NCBI RefSeq assembly: GCF_004210735.1
Contig: NZ_SDZL01000012.1
Coordinates: 1-55,564 of the forward strand
Reading direction: 5' to 3'
DNA length: 55,564 bases
From: Brevundimonas sp.
Lineage (GTDB): Bacteria; Pseudomonadota; Alphaproteobacteria; Caulobacterales; Caulobacteraceae
Position 1 is the first letter of the stretch; the number at the start of each line of letters is the position of its first letter. Of this stretch, positions 21,688 through 32,108 are shown piece after piece. Both the position numbers and the translations under genes were made by a program. The notes beneath the pieces were generated by a model. It made no database searches. It worked only from the letters and a program-made list of their open reading frames with translations, and was not told the origin of the DNA.

Positions 21688-22886
21688 CGCCGCTGAAGAT
21701 CATGCTGGTTGCGGCCGAGGCGTCGGGCGACGCCCTGGGCGCCGGACTGGCGCGATCGCTGCGGACGCGTGACCAAGCCGTGACATTCGTCGGCGTGGGC
21801 GGGCCGAAGATGGCGGCCGAGGGCGTGGGCAGCCCTTTCGACATCGCCGAACTGTCGGTGCTGGGCTGGATCGAGGGGCTGAAGGCCTATGGCCGGGTCA
21901 AGCGACGGGTGGCGGACACCGTGGCGCTGGCGGTGCGCGAGCGGCCGGACGCCGTGGTGCTGATCGACAGCTGGGGGTTCACGATCCGAGTGGCCAAGGC
22001 GCTGCGTCAGGTGATGCCGGACGTGCCGCTGATCAAATACGTCGGGCCCCAGGTCTGGGCGTCGCGGCCCGGCCGGGCGAAGACCCTGGCCGACACGGTG
22101 GATCATCTGCTGGCGCTCTATGCCTTTGACGCGCCATGGTTCGAGCGCGAGGGCCTGCCGACCACGGTCGTCGGCTCGGCCGCCCTGCATGTGGACATGA
22201 GCGGCGCGGACGGCCCCCGTTTCCGCGCCCAGCAGGGGATCGCCGCCGATGCGCCGCTGTTGCTGGTGCTGCCGGGCAGTCGGCCATCCGAGGTCCGGCT
22301 TCTGACCCCGGTGTTTGAACAGGCTGTGGCGCGGCTGAGGGCCAGCCATCCCGGCCTTCAGGTCGCCGTGGTGGCGGCCGGAACGGTGGCCGAGGATGTG
22401 ACGGCGCGGGTCGCGGCCTGGCCGTTCCGGGTGCATCTGGTTCAGGAAGATCGCAAATACGACGCCATGCGGGCCTGTGACGTGGCGTTGGCGGCCAGCG
22501 GCACGGTGTCGACCGAACTGGCGCTGGCGGAGGCGCCCATGGTCATCGCCTATCGGTTCGCGCCGATCAGCTATGCGATCATGCGGCCCTTCTTCACCGG
22601 AAAATACGCGACCCTGTTCAACCATGCGGCGGATCAGGAGATCGCCCGCGAACTGATTCAGGACGACGCCACCCCGGAGAAGGTCGCGGCCGAGGTCGCG
22701 CGCCTGCTGGATGACCGGGCCGCCGCCGCCGACCAGGCCCGCCGCCAGACGGCCGCGCTGGACCTGATGGGACGCGGCGGACGCGACCCGTCGGATCTGG
22801 CAGCCCAGGCAGTGCTGGAGGTGATTGCAGTGCAAAGCGAAAAAAACAGTGCAATCAGTGCAAGTAGTGCAACGCCTCGCTCATGA
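21684..22886 (+). CDS. lpxB: Lipid-A-disaccharide synthase
   Basis: A 400-residue GT19 glycosyltransferase that joins lipid X to UDP-diacylglucosamine to give the lipid A disaccharide, using the product of LpxI next door. Seen: KIMLVAAEASGDALGAGLAR at the N-terminus, the KYVGPQVWASRPGRAK segment and the sugar-nucleotide motif LVLPGSRPSEVRLL. The enzyme core appears to end near residue 380; the last about 20 residues (from VQSEKNS) are Ser/Ala-rich and come from a short DNA repeat. Overlaps lpxI by 4 nt and ends the long envelope operon. Confidence 0.95.
   Translation: MTPLKIMLVAAEASGDALGAGLARSLRTRDQAVTFVGVGGPKMAAEGVGSPFDIAELSVLGWIEGLKAYGRVKRRVADTVALAVRERPDAVVLIDSWGFTIRVAKALRQVMPDVPLIKYVGPQVWASRPGRAKTLADTVDHLLALYAFDAPWFEREGLPTTVVGSAALHVDMSGADGPRFRAQQGIAADAPLLLVLPGSRPSEVRLLTPVFEQAVARLRASHPGLQVAVVAAGTVAEDVTARVAAWPFRVHLVQEDRKYDAMRACDVALAASGTVSTELALAEAPMVIAYRFAPISYAIMRPFFTGKYATLFNHAADQEIARELIQDDATPEKVAAEVARLLDDRAAAADQARRQTAALDLMGRGGRDPSDLAAQAVLEVIAVQSEKNSAISASSATPRS
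22848..22872 (+). repeat. Short 9-nt tandem repeat in the lpxB 3' end
   Basis: AGTGCAA occurs at 22848, 22857 and 22866, exactly every 9 nt, with a further copy at 22829. The repeat is in frame and encodes the SAISASSA part of the LpxB tail. It is less GC-rich than the rest of lpxB, suggesting that the tail arose by local expansion. Confidence 0.6.
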
Positions 22887-23027
22887 GCGGAAAGGCGTGA
22901 GACGGAAGGGGAGAGGGCAAGGCGACGTTCCGGATGCAGAAGGAAGCGCCAGTCTATCACCGTCCTGAGCACCGCCAGGTCGAACGCCCATTTGTGAGAC
23001 AAGCCCTTGAAATCTCATGATGGGCAA

Positions 23028-23046
23028 TGCTCGCTCGATGCGAGCA
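23028..23046. terminator. Hairpin in the convergent lpxB / dioxygenase gap
   Basis: TGCTCGC-TCGAT-GCGAGCA is a perfect 7-bp stem with a 5-nt loop between two convergent genes. It could end transcription from both sides, but neither strand has a proper T-run after it, so the call is tentative. Nothing else was found in the 175-nt gap. Confidence 0.35.
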
Positions 23047-23061
23047 GGGGCATGGGATGGA

Positions 23062-23733
23062 TCAGACCCCCAGCCACTCCAGGCCGCCATCCAGGTCACG
23101 ATTGGCATAGTCGACCTGCAGAACGCGCCGGCGGCGCGGGAGAGCCGCAGCCTTTGAAGCGTGCAGGATGGGGGTTGAGTAGGCCCAGACGTCACCCGAG
23201 TCCGCAAGGCACGACGCTATACCCAGTCGTGAAACGGTCGCCGGTATCTCCTGCTCAATCACTCGGCCGATACGATGCGATCCCGGCGCGATGAGCAGCG
23301 GCGCATTATTCTCGTCCACATCATCCAGATGCAGGCGCAAAGTCGCCATACCCACCAGAATATCGAAGGGCGGCGCCACGTGGGTCAGGCCGGACTTGAT
23401 AGACCAAGGGCCGTAGCCCGCCGTCTCGATGCGCTGGCGGACAACGACTGTGCGATCCTGATGCCAGGCCAGGCTCCAGTTTGTCGCCTCGCTCTTGTCG
23501 AACAGGATTGCGCGCACAGGCTTGGACTGGCGGCCAATGAGTTTGGCGGCGATGCATCCCAGGGCGCTGTCGCCCGACACGAGAGACGCCAGGTCGATTA
23601 TGCCCGCAAGCCGAAGGCCTGCCCGGTCCTTGGGAAGATGATCGAAGGCAGCCAACGCGGCCTGAACCTCGGAATTGGAAAGAGCGCAGCGAAACCGCTG
23701 CGCCCCATCCATCTGGAAATTCAGATCGGCCAT
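23062..23733 (-). CDS. Phytanoyl-CoA dioxygenase (PhyH)-like Fe(II)/2-oxoglutarate oxygenase
   Basis: A 223-residue cupin-type oxygenase. The metal facial triad can be read: the HxD pair in WSLAWHQDRTVVV and a distal His in GDVWAYSTPILHAS; the following RRRVLQVDYA supplies an Arg suited to hold 2-oxoglutarate. PhyH relatives hydroxylate fatty acyl-CoAs, amino acids and small metabolites, and the sequence does not say which. It lies 17 nt downstream of gltA, so it is probably cotranscribed with citrate synthase, whose pathway produces 2-oxoglutarate. It interrupts the usual lpxB-gltA adjacency. Confidence 0.8.
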   Translation of the reverse strand: MADLNFQMDGAQRFRCALSNSEVQAALAAFDHLPKDRAGLRLAGIIDLASLVSGDSALGCIAAKLIGRQSKPVRAILFDKSEATNWSLAWHQDRTVVVRQRIETAGYGPWSIKSGLTHVAPPFDILVGMATLRLHLDDVDENNAPLLIAPGSHRIGRVIEQEIPATVSRLGIASCLADSGDVWAYSTPILHASKAAALPRRRRVLQVDYANRDLDGGLEWLGV

Positions 23734-23750
23734 AAGCCGATGACCTTCGA

Positions 23751-25052
<1,302 letters not shown>

Positions 25053-25116
25053 CTGGGCCCTTCGTTTTTCTTCGAGTCCGACGCGGGGAGGCGACGGGCC
25101 GATGGGTTATGCCTGT

Positions 25117-26529
25117 TCACTTAGTATGTTGCAGCGCGTCATCCAAGCGCCCGAGGCTCTCATCACGCCCAATTGCCGCCAGAATCCGCGCGATGTCGGG
25201 TGAAACGGACCCGCCGGTCAGCGCCGCCCGCATGGCGGGCCCGATCTTGCCGAAGCCTACGGCTTCTTCTTCCGCGAAGACCTTGAGTTCGGCTTCCAAG
25301 GCGAAAACGTCCCAGCTGGCGAACAGGGCCAGACGGTCGCGCAGGCGGGCGATGCGCTCGCCCGATTCGCCGGACAGCAGGCTGCGCCCCTTGTCATCGA
25401 CGGCCAAGGGACGGGCCTTGAGGACGAACTCGGTCTGATCCGCCAGTTCCAGGACCGTCTTGGCCCGGTCCTTTACGAACGGCATGGCGCGCAGCAGGCG
25501 TTCCTCGTCATCGGGCTGGATCGTGCGGCCCCGCGACAGGTGGACGTCCAGCGCCAGCTTGGCCAGGCGGTCATCCTCGGCCAGGCGCAGCCAGTGGGCG
25601 TTGACGTGGGCCAGTTTGTCGAAGTCCAGACGGGCCGGCGCCTTGCCGACCCCGGGCAGGTCGAACCAGGCCTGGGCCTGTTCGTCGCTGAACAGTTCAT
25701 CGTCGCCGTGGGCCCAGCCCAGACGGGCCAGATAGTTGCGCATCGCCTCGGGCAGATAGCCCATCTCGGCGTATTCATGGACCGCCTGGGCGCCGTGCCG
25801 CTTGGACAGCTTGGCGCCGTCGGGGCCGTGGATCAGGGGGATGTGGGCGAAGGTCGGCCGGGTCCAGCCCAGGGCGTCATAGATCAGGCTCTGACGGGCG
25901 GCGTTGTTCAGGTGATCATCGCCGCGAATCACGTGGGTCACGCCCATGTCGTGGTCATCGACCACCACGGCCAGATTATAGGTGGGCGCGCCGTCGGACC
26001 GGACGATGACCAGATCGTCCAGAGCGGATGATTCCCAACGGACCGAGCCCTGGACCGCGTCGTCTACGACCACGGCGGTGTCGGTGGGGCGGCGGAAGCG
26101 AATGGTGTGCGGCCGGGCCAGATCATCGACCGTGGGCGCGCGGTCGCGCCAGGGTGATTCGAAGCTACGGCCCTCGGCCTTGGCCGCGTCGCGCAGGGCG
26201 CCGGTTTCCTCGGCCGTCAGGAAATCGCGATAGGCGTGGCCGTTTTCCAGCAACTGGTCGGCGACCTCGCGGTGGCGGTCAGCGCGGCTGAACTGGAACA
26301 CGGGTTCCTCGTCCGCGAACAGCTCCAGCCAGCTCAGACCGTCGAATATCGCCTTGACCGCATCGTCGGTGGACCGCTCGCGGTCGGTGTCTTCCACACG
26401 GATCAGGAACTTGCCGCCGCGCGCCTTCGCGTAAAGGTAGTTGAAAAGCGCGGTCCGGGCGCCGCCTATGTGCAGATAGCCGGTGGGCGAGGGGGCGAAG
26501 CGGGTGACGACGGTCGAGGAAGAGGTCAT
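25117..26529 (-). CDS. gltX: Glutamyl-tRNA synthetase
   Basis: A 470-residue class I synthetase. The HIGH-type motif is PSPTGYLHIGGARTA (HIGG at residues 20-23) and the KMSKS-type motif is AKLSKRHG near residue 240. Length is usual. Its start lies 46 nt from the divergent comEC start. On this strand CTTATA at 26555-26560 reads as a TATAAG -10 for gltX. The gltA gene is downstream, a conserved alphaproteobacterial pair. Confidence 0.97.
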   Translation of the reverse strand: MTSSSTVVTRFAPSPTGYLHIGGARTALFNYLYAKARGGKFLIRVEDTDRERSTDDAVKAIFDGLSWLELFADEEPVFQFSRADRHREVADQLLENGHAYRDFLTAEETGALRDAAKAEGRSFESPWRDRAPTVDDLARPHTIRFRRPTDTAVVVDDAVQGSVRWESSALDDLVIVRSDGAPTYNLAVVVDDHDMGVTHVIRGDDHLNNAARQSLIYDALGWTRPTFAHIPLIHGPDGAKLSKRHGAQAVHEYAEMGYLPEAMRNYLARLGWAHGDDELFSDEQAQAWFDLPGVGKAPARLDFDKLAHVNAHWLRLAEDDRLAKLALDVHLSRGRTIQPDDEERLLRAMPFVKDRAKTVLELADQTEFVLKARPLAVDDKGRSLLSGESGERIARLRDRLALFASWDVFALEAELKVFAEEEAVGFGKIGPAMRAALTGGSVSPDIARILAAIGRDESLGRLDDALQHTK

Positions 26530-26575
26530 TCAGGCGGGATCCGTTGCGGACGCCCTTATACGCCCCGATGCGCGG

Positions 26576-28702
26576 ATGCGAAGCCTCGCCGCGCGGCTTC
26601 GTGACGGGATGCGCGCCGAGGTCGCGGATCAGACCGACCGGTGGCGGCTGTGGGCGCCCGTGTTTTTGGGGGGCGGGTGCGCGATCTATTTCAGTTTGAA
26701 GGCCGAACCGCTGCTGTGGCCGCTGGCGCTGGCGGCGGCCCTGACAACGGGCGCTTGGATTGTGGGACGCCGGGTCGGTCTGGCTCGGGGATGGACGCTG
26801 ACGCTGCTGATGCTGGCCTGCCTGTGCGGCGGTCTGGCGGTGGCCAAGCTGCGAACCCTGGCGGTCAGCGGGCCTATCGCGCCGGCCATGAGCGAGCCGG
26901 TCACAGTCGAAGGATGGGTGCTGGACGTCGACAGTCCGGGCGAGCGCGGCGCGCGCGTGGTGATCGCGCCGGTGCGGATACGCGGCCTGACGCCCGAGGC
27001 GACACCGACGCGACTCAGGGCCACGGTGCGGGGCGCGCCGCCGCCGCCCGGCGCGGCCGTGCGCCTGTACGGGATACTGAATCCGCCGCCGCCGCCGGCC
27101 AGTCCGGGCGCCTATGATTTCGGACGCAACGCCTATTTCCAGGGTATGGGCGGGACGCTGTTCGGCCTGGGTGAGACGCGGCCGACGGATCTGGCGCCGG
27201 CGCCGTGGCGATTGCGGCTGGCGATGAAGGTCAACGCTGTCCGTTATGACTTGGCGCAGCGGATCGTGGCGCGGCTGGGCGAGCGGACCGGCGGTGTGGC
27301 GGCGGCCATGACCACGGGGCATGAAACCTGGATCGGACGCGAGGATCTGGACGCCATGCGGGATTCCGGACTGGCGCACATCCTGTCGATTTCGGGCCTG
27401 CACATGGCCATCGTCGGCGGCTTTGTCTTCTTCGGGGTGCGGCTGGGCGTGGCGGCATGGCCGTGGCTGGCGCTGCGGGCGCCGGGCAAGAAGATCGCGG
27501 CGGTCGCGGGCTTGATCGCCGTCAGCGTCTATCTGGTGATTTCGGGCGCCCCCCCCCCGGCGGAACGGGCGGCGATCACGGCGTCCATCGCCTTTGCGGC
27601 CATACTGCTGGACCGGCAGGCGGTGACCATGCACGCGCTGGCGGTTGCGGCCTTTGTCGTCCTGTTGTTGCAGCCCGAGGCGATCGTGACGCCGGGGTTC
27701 CAGATGTCGTTCGCCGCGACGGCGGCGCTGGTCGCGCTGGTCGAGGTGTGGCCAAAGCGCATCCGGGAATTCGCGGCGCCCTGGCCCATCGTGGTGGCGC
27801 AGCGGCTGGGCGCCTGGCTCGTCGTCGCCTGTTCGGCCAGCCTGGTGGCGGGCATGGCGACGGGGCCGTTCGCCATGCAGCATTTCAACCGGACGGCGCT
27901 GTATGGGCTGGTGGCCAATCTGACCACGGCGCCGATCGCAGACTTCATCCTGATGCCGGCGCTGGCGCTGGGCGCGGCGCTGGAGCCGTTGGGGCTGGGC
28001 GGGCCGTTCCTGTGGCTGGCGGGGAAGGGCGTCGACATGATGCTGGCCATCGGTCACTGGACGGCCGGTCTGCCGGGCGCAGTGCGGACGATCGCCAGCG
28101 CACCGGCGGTGGCCCTGCCGATCGCTTTCGTCGGCATACTGATCCTGTGCCTGTGGCGCGGGCGGCTGAGGTTGTTGGGTCTGCCGCTGGCGGCGGCGGT
28201 GCTGATCTGGCCGCGGCCCGCGCCGCCTGACCTGTGGATCGGGGACGGCGGAACCAACGCCGCCTTCATGGGAGCCGAGCAGGCGGTCGTAGTGCGGCCG
28301 GGCGTGCGCCAGTTCGCAGCGGATCTGTGGTCACGGCGGCGAGGGCTGGAACTGACGCCGCGTCCGAACGAGGGCTGGGTCTGCCAGCGCTCGGTCTGCG
28401 CCCCGCAGACGTCAGAGGCCGGGCCGGTGGCGCTGTGGTGGGGACGCAAGGCGCCGACGATGGAGCAGATGGACATCCTGTGCCGGTCGGCCCCGGTCGT
28501 CAGCGTCCGCGCGGCGCTGATTGACCTGCCGTCAAGCTGTGACGGGCGACTGGTGCTGGACGGGACAGACTATGCGCACGGCGGCTCGGTCGAGCTGTGG
28601 CGCAACGGCGCACATTGGCGCGCCCTGTGGGCGGTGGATGTCAGGGGAGACCGGCCGTGGACGCGCCAGGCCGATCCCGATTTCAGTGATAACGGCGGAT
28701 AA
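26576..28702 (+). CDS. comEC: ComEC/Rec2-family DNA uptake channel
   Basis: A 708-residue polytopic inner-membrane protein, the channel for single-stranded DNA in natural transformation. It has an N-terminal membrane pair, an OB-fold-like periplasmic part ([14 protein letters not shown]), and the Competence domain with the conserved [13 protein letters not shown] near residue 270 followed by many helices. The C-terminal 160 residues contain no HxHxDH zinc motif, so the metallo-hydrolase domain of full-length ComEC is missing or degenerate. ATG 26576 is chosen because the frame upstream, open to 26483, overlaps gltX. The 3' end overlaps lexA by 20 nt, convergently. Confidence 0.88.
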   Translation: MRSLAARLRDGMRAEVADQTDRWRLWAPVFLGGGCAIYFSLKAEPLLWPLALAAALTTGAWIVGRRVGLARGWTLTLLMLACLCGGLAVAKLRTLAVSGPIAPAMSEPVTVEGWVLDVDSPGERGARVVIAPVRIRGLTPEATPTRLRATVRGAPPPPGAAVRLYGILNPPPPPASPGAYDFGRNAYFQGMGGTLFGLGETRPTDLAPAPWRLRLAMKVNAVRYDLAQRIVARLGERTGGVAAAMTTGHETWIGREDLDAMRDSGLAHILSISGLHMAIVGGFVFFGVRLGVAAWPWLALRAPGKKIAAVAGLIAVSVYLVISGAPPPAERAAITASIAFAAILLDRQAVTMHALAVAAFVVLLLQPEAIVTPGFQMSFAATAALVALVEVWPKRIREFAAPWPIVVAQRLGAWLVVACSASLVAGMATGPFAMQHFNRTALYGLVANLTTAPIADFILMPALALGAALEPLGLGGPFLWLAGKGVDMMLAIGHWTAGLPGAVRTIASAPAVALPIAFVGILILCLWRGRLRLLGLPLAAAVLIWPRPAPPDLWIGDGGTNAAFMGAEQAVVVRPGVRQFAADLWSRRRGLELTPRPNEGWVCQRSVCAPQTSEAGPVALWWGRKAPTMEQMDILCRSAPVVSVRAALIDLPSSCDGRLVLDGTDYAHGGSVELWRNGAHWRALWAVDVRGDRPWTRQADPDFSDNGG
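27549..27558 (+). repeat. comEC: Homopolymer of ten C within comEC
   Basis: Ten consecutive C encode part of GAPPPAE in the Competence domain. Loss or gain of one base would truncate the channel, so it is a possible slippage site. Confidence 0.7.
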
Positions 28703-29375
28703 GGCCGACCAGCTTGCCTTGAACCGCGACCTGATCCGAGCCGTAGATCTTGGTCTCATAGTTGCGGTTGGCGGGCTCCAGCGCGATGGAGGCGCCCTTT
28801 TTGCGCAGACGTTTCAGCGTGGCCTGCTCGCCCTCGACCAGGGCCACCACGATCTCGCCGGACGAGGCGCTGTCGGTGGATTTGATGACGACCATGTCGC
28901 CGTCCAGGATACCCGCCTCGATCATCGAATCGCCTTCGATTTCCAGCAGATAGTGTTCGCCGGCGCCCAGCATGGCTTCGGGCACCGGATAGCGGGCGGT
29001 CTCATGCTCGATGGCGTCGATGGGCGTGCCCGCCGCGATCTTGCCCATCAGCGACAGTTCGCGGGTGTCGTTGGCCGGTTCGGCGACCCGAGCGCGGGCG
29101 CCGCCTTCGATGACGCCGGGCTTGAAGCCCGCGTGGCCGCGCGGCGCGCCGGCGGATGCCGCCTCGGGCAGTTTCACGACCTCAAGCGCGCGGGCGCGGT
29201 GCGCCAGGCGGCGGATGAAGCCCCTTTCCTCCAGCGCGGTGATCAGGCGGTGGATGCCCGATTTGGACGCCAGATCCAGCGCCTCCTTCATCTCGTCGAA
29301 GGAGGGCGAGACGCCCGTCTCCTTGATGCGTTCGTGGATGAACATCAGGAGTTCGTGCTGCTTGCGAGTGAGCAT
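28683..29375 (-). CDS. lexA: LexA repressor, SOS master regulator
   Basis: A 230-residue repressor-protease. The N-terminal winged helix ([21 protein letters not shown] onward, to about residue 68) binds the operator. The self-cleavage bond is A115-G116 in MGKIAAGTP, and the catalytic dyad is S150 (GDSMIEAG) with K188 (ATLKRL). All elements needed for RecA-stimulated autocleavage are intact. Two LexA boxes precede the gene, so it represses itself. Its 3' end overlaps comEC convergently, so each transcript is antisense to the other there. Confidence 0.97.
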   Translation of the reverse strand: MLTRKQHELLMFIHERIKETGVSPSFDEMKEALDLASKSGIHRLITALEERGFIRRLAHRARALEVVKLPEAASAGAPRGHAGFKPGVIEGGARARVAEPANDTRELSLMGKIAAGTPIDAIEHETARYPVPEAMLGAGEHYLLEIEGDSMIEAGILDGDMVVIKSTDSASSGEIVVALVEGEQATLKRLRKKGASIALEPANRNYETKIYGSDQVAVQGKLVGLIRRYH

Positions 29376-29391
29376 CGGCGTCGGGCTTCCA

Positions 29392-29445
29392 GAACAAGGC
29401 GTGAACCGTTGCCGATGTTCTGTAAGTGTTCTTGCCTAATGTCAA
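29392..29445 (-). promoter_or_regulatory. lexA promoter with two LexA boxes
   Basis: On the minus strand TTGACA (29440-29445) is the -35; a -10 17 nt further falls at CAGAAC (29417-29422). LexA box 1 is GTTC-TGTAAGT-GTTC on the plus strand (29417-29431), overlapping the -10. Box 2 is GAAC-AAGGCGT-GAAC (29392-29406), just downstream in the leader. Two exact N7 operators suggest tight or cooperative autoregulation. Confidence 0.88.
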
Positions 29446-29473
29446 CTTAACGGCGGTTAGGCGTGCTCGACGG

Positions 29474-30163
29474 TCAGGCAGAGGGTTTCGTCACCAGGCA
29501 TTTGCCCTTGCCGCTCTTGAATCCGGTGTGCGGGTGGGCGGCGAAATATTCGTCGAAAGCCTGACGGACGCCGGGCCACTTGCCTTTGTCCTTGCCGAAG
29601 CGCTCGGCGTGATAGTCGTCGCCGATCAGCACGCCGCCCGGCCGCAGTAGCGGCCACCATGCCTTGAGGTCGGCCATGACGGAGGCATAGTCGTGTCCCG
29701 CGTCGATATGGATGACGTCGGGCCGCACTTCACGGGCGTTCAGGACCTCGAAGGCGTTCAGGCTGTCCAGCGGTAGCGGCAGGACATAGTCGCGCAGACC
29801 TTCGTTGCAGATATTGGCGGCGAACCGGCGATAGAGGCGCGGGTAGCCGTCTTCGAAGTCCAGGGACTCGGCGAATCGCTCTTCCAGATAATGCTCGCTG
29901 GAGCCCAGCCAGGTATCGATCGCAATGATGACAGCGTCGGCGCCCTGGGCCTTCAGCGCCTTGGCCATGGTCGCGACCGAGGCGCCTTTCCAGACTCCGA
30001 TTTCGACGATGACCTTGGGGGCCACGATCTGGATGGCTTCGGTCAGGTATTTGTGTTGCGACTGCCAGCCCTGCAGGTCAGTCTCCATGACGCCGGCAGG
30101 GAAATCCTTGAGGGGGTCGCGTCCGAAGAACAGACGATCAACGAGGTCCTGCCGAACAGTCAC
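29474..30163 (-). CDS. Class I SAM-dependent methyltransferase (Methyltransf_24-like)
   Basis: A 229-residue predicted methyltransferase. The SAM-binding motif I reads VEIGVWKGASVATMAKAL (from about residue 53), followed by AVIIAIDTWLGSSEHY and DVIHIDAGHDYASVMADL, the pattern of class I enzymes related to cephalosporin hydroxylase and macrocin O-methyltransferase. The substrate is unknown. GTG 30163 is chosen because GGAG lies about 8 nt upstream; the frame is open further to 30313 but that part overlaps trpC and has no family resemblance. It occupies the place of moaC/moeA seen between trpC and lexA in many relatives. Confidence 0.8.
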   Translation of the reverse strand: MTVRQDLVDRLFFGRDPLKDFPAGVMETDLQGWQSQHKYLTEAIQIVAPKVIVEIGVWKGASVATMAKALKAQGADAVIIAIDTWLGSSEHYLEERFAESLDFEDGYPRLYRRFAANICNEGLRDYVLPLPLDSLNAFEVLNAREVRPDVIHIDAGHDYASVMADLKAWWPLLRPGGVLIGDDYHAERFGKDKGKWPGVRQAFDEYFAAHPHTGFKSGKGKCLVTKPSA

Positions 30164-30180
30164 GCGAGCACTCCAAGGTT

Positions 30181-30189
30181 GGGGGGGGG
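30181..30189. repeat. Run of nine G upstream of the methyltransferase
   Basis: Nine G on the plus strand (nine C in the methyltransferase leader), 18-26 nt before the GTG start. A tract of this length is prone to slippage and could alter the leader of this gene. Confidence 0.65.
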
Positions 30190-30272
30190 CGCCCGGCGGG
30201 CTCCGTCGGGGGCAAACAGCATGGAAGACCGGAGGAAGGCAACCGGTTGCGACCAGCATGCGCCGATTGAGG

Positions 30273-31070
30273 CTAGGCCGCGTTGAGAAGTCCCCGTGTC
30301 GCCGCCTCGACATCCTGCTGACGCATCAGGCTTTCGCCGACCAGGATGGCCTGGGCGTGGGCATCGGCGACGCGTTCGACGTCTTCGGGGGTGAAGATGC
30401 CGCTTTCGGCGACCAGCAGGGCGCGCACGGGGCTGAGCATGGACAGGCGTTCGGTCACGTCCAGATCGACCTCGAACGTGCGCAGGGATCGGTTGTTCAC
30501 GCCCACCAGATCGCCCCCCAGCTTGCACGCACGGACCATCTCGGCCTCGTCGTGCGTCTCGATCAGGGCGTCCATGCCGAAGCGCTCGGCCTCGGCCAGC
30601 AACTCGGCCGCCAGGGCGTCGTCGACCATGGCCAGGATGATGAGAATGCAGTCGGCGCCCAAGGCCCGGCTCTCGGCCACCTGCCAGGGATCGACCAGAA
30701 AATCCTTGCGCAGGCAGGGCAGGGCGACCGCGTCGCGGGCGGCGACCAGGAAGGCGTCGTCGCCCTGGAAGCTGGGGCCGTCGGTCAGGACAGACAGGCA
30801 GGTGGCGCCGCCGCGCTCATACGCTTTTGCGAGGGTAGGCGGGTCGAAGTCCGCGCGGATCAGGCCCTTGGACGGGCTGGCCTTCTTGATCTCGGCGATC
30901 AGGGCAGGGCGGCCGGTTTCCTCGGCGGTTTGTTCAAGGGCGGCGCGGAAACCGCGCGGGGCAGAGGCTGCGTTCGCCAGCGCCTCGACGGCGTCCTGAG
31001 CGGTTGCGGCCTTGCGAGCGGCGACGTCTTCACGCTTGTAGGCGGCGATCTGCGCCAGAACGTCGGTCAT
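30273..31070 (-). CDS. trpC: Indole-3-glycerol phosphate synthase
   Basis: A 265-residue TIM-barrel enzyme closing the indole ring in tryptophan synthesis. Signatures: [17 protein letters not shown] with the catalytic Lys, [15 protein letters not shown], and the phosphate-binding [15 protein letters not shown]. It is the single-function type, not fused to TrpF. The start overlaps the trpD stop (ATGA at 31067-31070). Confidence 0.97.
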   Translation of the reverse strand: MTDVLAQIAAYKREDVAARKAATAQDAVEALANAASAPRGFRAALEQTAEETGRPALIAEIKKASPSKGLIRADFDPPTLAKAYERGGATCLSVLTDGPSFQGDDAFLVAARDAVALPCLRKDFLVDPWQVAESRALGADCILIILAMVDDALAAELLAEAERFGMDALIETHDEAEMVRACKLGGDLVGVNNRSLRTFEVDLDVTERLSMLSPVRALLVAESGIFTPEDVERVADAHAQAILVGESLMRQQDVEAATRGLLNAA

Positions 31071-32107
31071 GCGGCCTCGTCCGGTTCTATGGGAGTGCTG
31101 GAGATACGGGCCAGTGTCGTCAGGGCGGCAGCGGCGCGGCCGTCGTCGATAACGGCGGCGGCCAGTTCGGCCCCGGTCTTCAGGTCCGATGCGCGGTCGG
31201 CGACCACCAGGGCGGCGGCGGCGTTCAGGACAACGATGTCGCGGTACGCGCCGGGCGAGCCGGCCAGCAGGGCGGTCAGCGCCGCCGCGTTCTCCTCTGC
31301 GTCACCGCCGCGCAGATCCGCCAGCGTGGCCAGCGGCAGGCCGGCGTCGGCGGGCGTGACGGTGAAGCGGCGGACGGCGCCGGCCTTCCATTCCGCGACC
31401 TCGGTCGGGCCCGTGGTGGTCAGTTCGTCCAGACCCTGACCGTGGACGGTCCAGGCGCGCCGGGCGCCCAGACGGCCCAGCACCTCGACCAGCGGTTCCA
31501 GCAGGGCGGGATCATAGACGCCCATCACTTGGCGCGTCGCGTGCGCCGGATTACAAAGCGGCCCCAGAAGGTTGAAAACCGTACGGAAACCGATCTCAGC
31601 GCGCACCGGACCTACGTGACGCATGGCCCCGTGATAGGTGGGGGCGAACAGGAAGGCGATGCCTGCCTGATCCAGCGCGCGGGCCTGCTGCGCCGGCGTG
31701 GCGGCCAGGTTCACGCCTAACACCGACAGCACGTCGGAACTGCCGGACTTCGAACTCATGGCCCGGTTGCCGTGCTTGGCGACCTTCAGCCCCGCGCCCG
31801 CCAGCACGAAGGCCGCGGCGGTGGAGATGTTATAGGTATGCGCCCCGTCGCCCCCCGTGCCGCAGGTGTCGATCACCTCGTCGAAGGGATGGTCCAGCGA
31901 CAGCGCCGCCTCGCGCATGGCGCTGGCGAAGGCGACGATCTCGTCCACCGTCTCGCCCCGGATGCGCAGGGCGGTGACGGCGGCGGACACCTGGGCCGGG
32001 GTCGGCTCGCCGCGCAGGCAGGCGGCGAAGAAGGCGTACGCCTCGCCCGCCGACAGCACGCGACCGTCGACCAGTTTGGCCAGCAGAGGCTTGAACCCGT
32101 CCGCCAT
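31067..32107 (-). CDS. trpD: Anthranilate phosphoribosyltransferase
   Basis: A 346-residue enzyme joining anthranilate to PRPP. The PRPP-binding [20 protein letters not shown] and the [17 protein letters not shown] anthranilate/metal segment are present. ATG 32107 is one base from the trpG stop, and the stop overlaps trpC, so trpG-trpD-trpC are translated as one coupled unit. Confidence 0.97.
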   Translation of the reverse strand: MADGFKPLLAKLVDGRVLSAGEAYAFFAACLRGEPTPAQVSAAVTALRIRGETVDEIVAFASAMREAALSLDHPFDEVIDTCGTGGDGAHTYNISTAAAFVLAGAGLKVAKHGNRAMSSKSGSSDVLSVLGVNLAATPAQQARALDQAGIAFLFAPTYHGAMRHVGPVRAEIGFRTVFNLLGPLCNPAHATRQVMGVYDPALLEPLVEVLGRLGARRAWTVHGQGLDELTTTGPTEVAEWKAGAVRRFTVTPADAGLPLATLADLRGGDAEENAAALTALLAGSPGAYRDIVVLNAAAALVVADRASDLKTGAELAAAVIDDGRAAAALTTLARISSTPIEPDEAA

Positions 32108-32108
32108 C

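Noticed and set aside
21075..22835. 586-codon minus-strand frame opposite lpxI and lpxB
   Set aside because: Antisense to two conserved genes; His/Gln/Arg-rich artefact.
26279..28057. 592-codon minus-strand frame opposite comEC
   Set aside because: Antisense shadow; comEC has clear conserved motifs on the plus strand.
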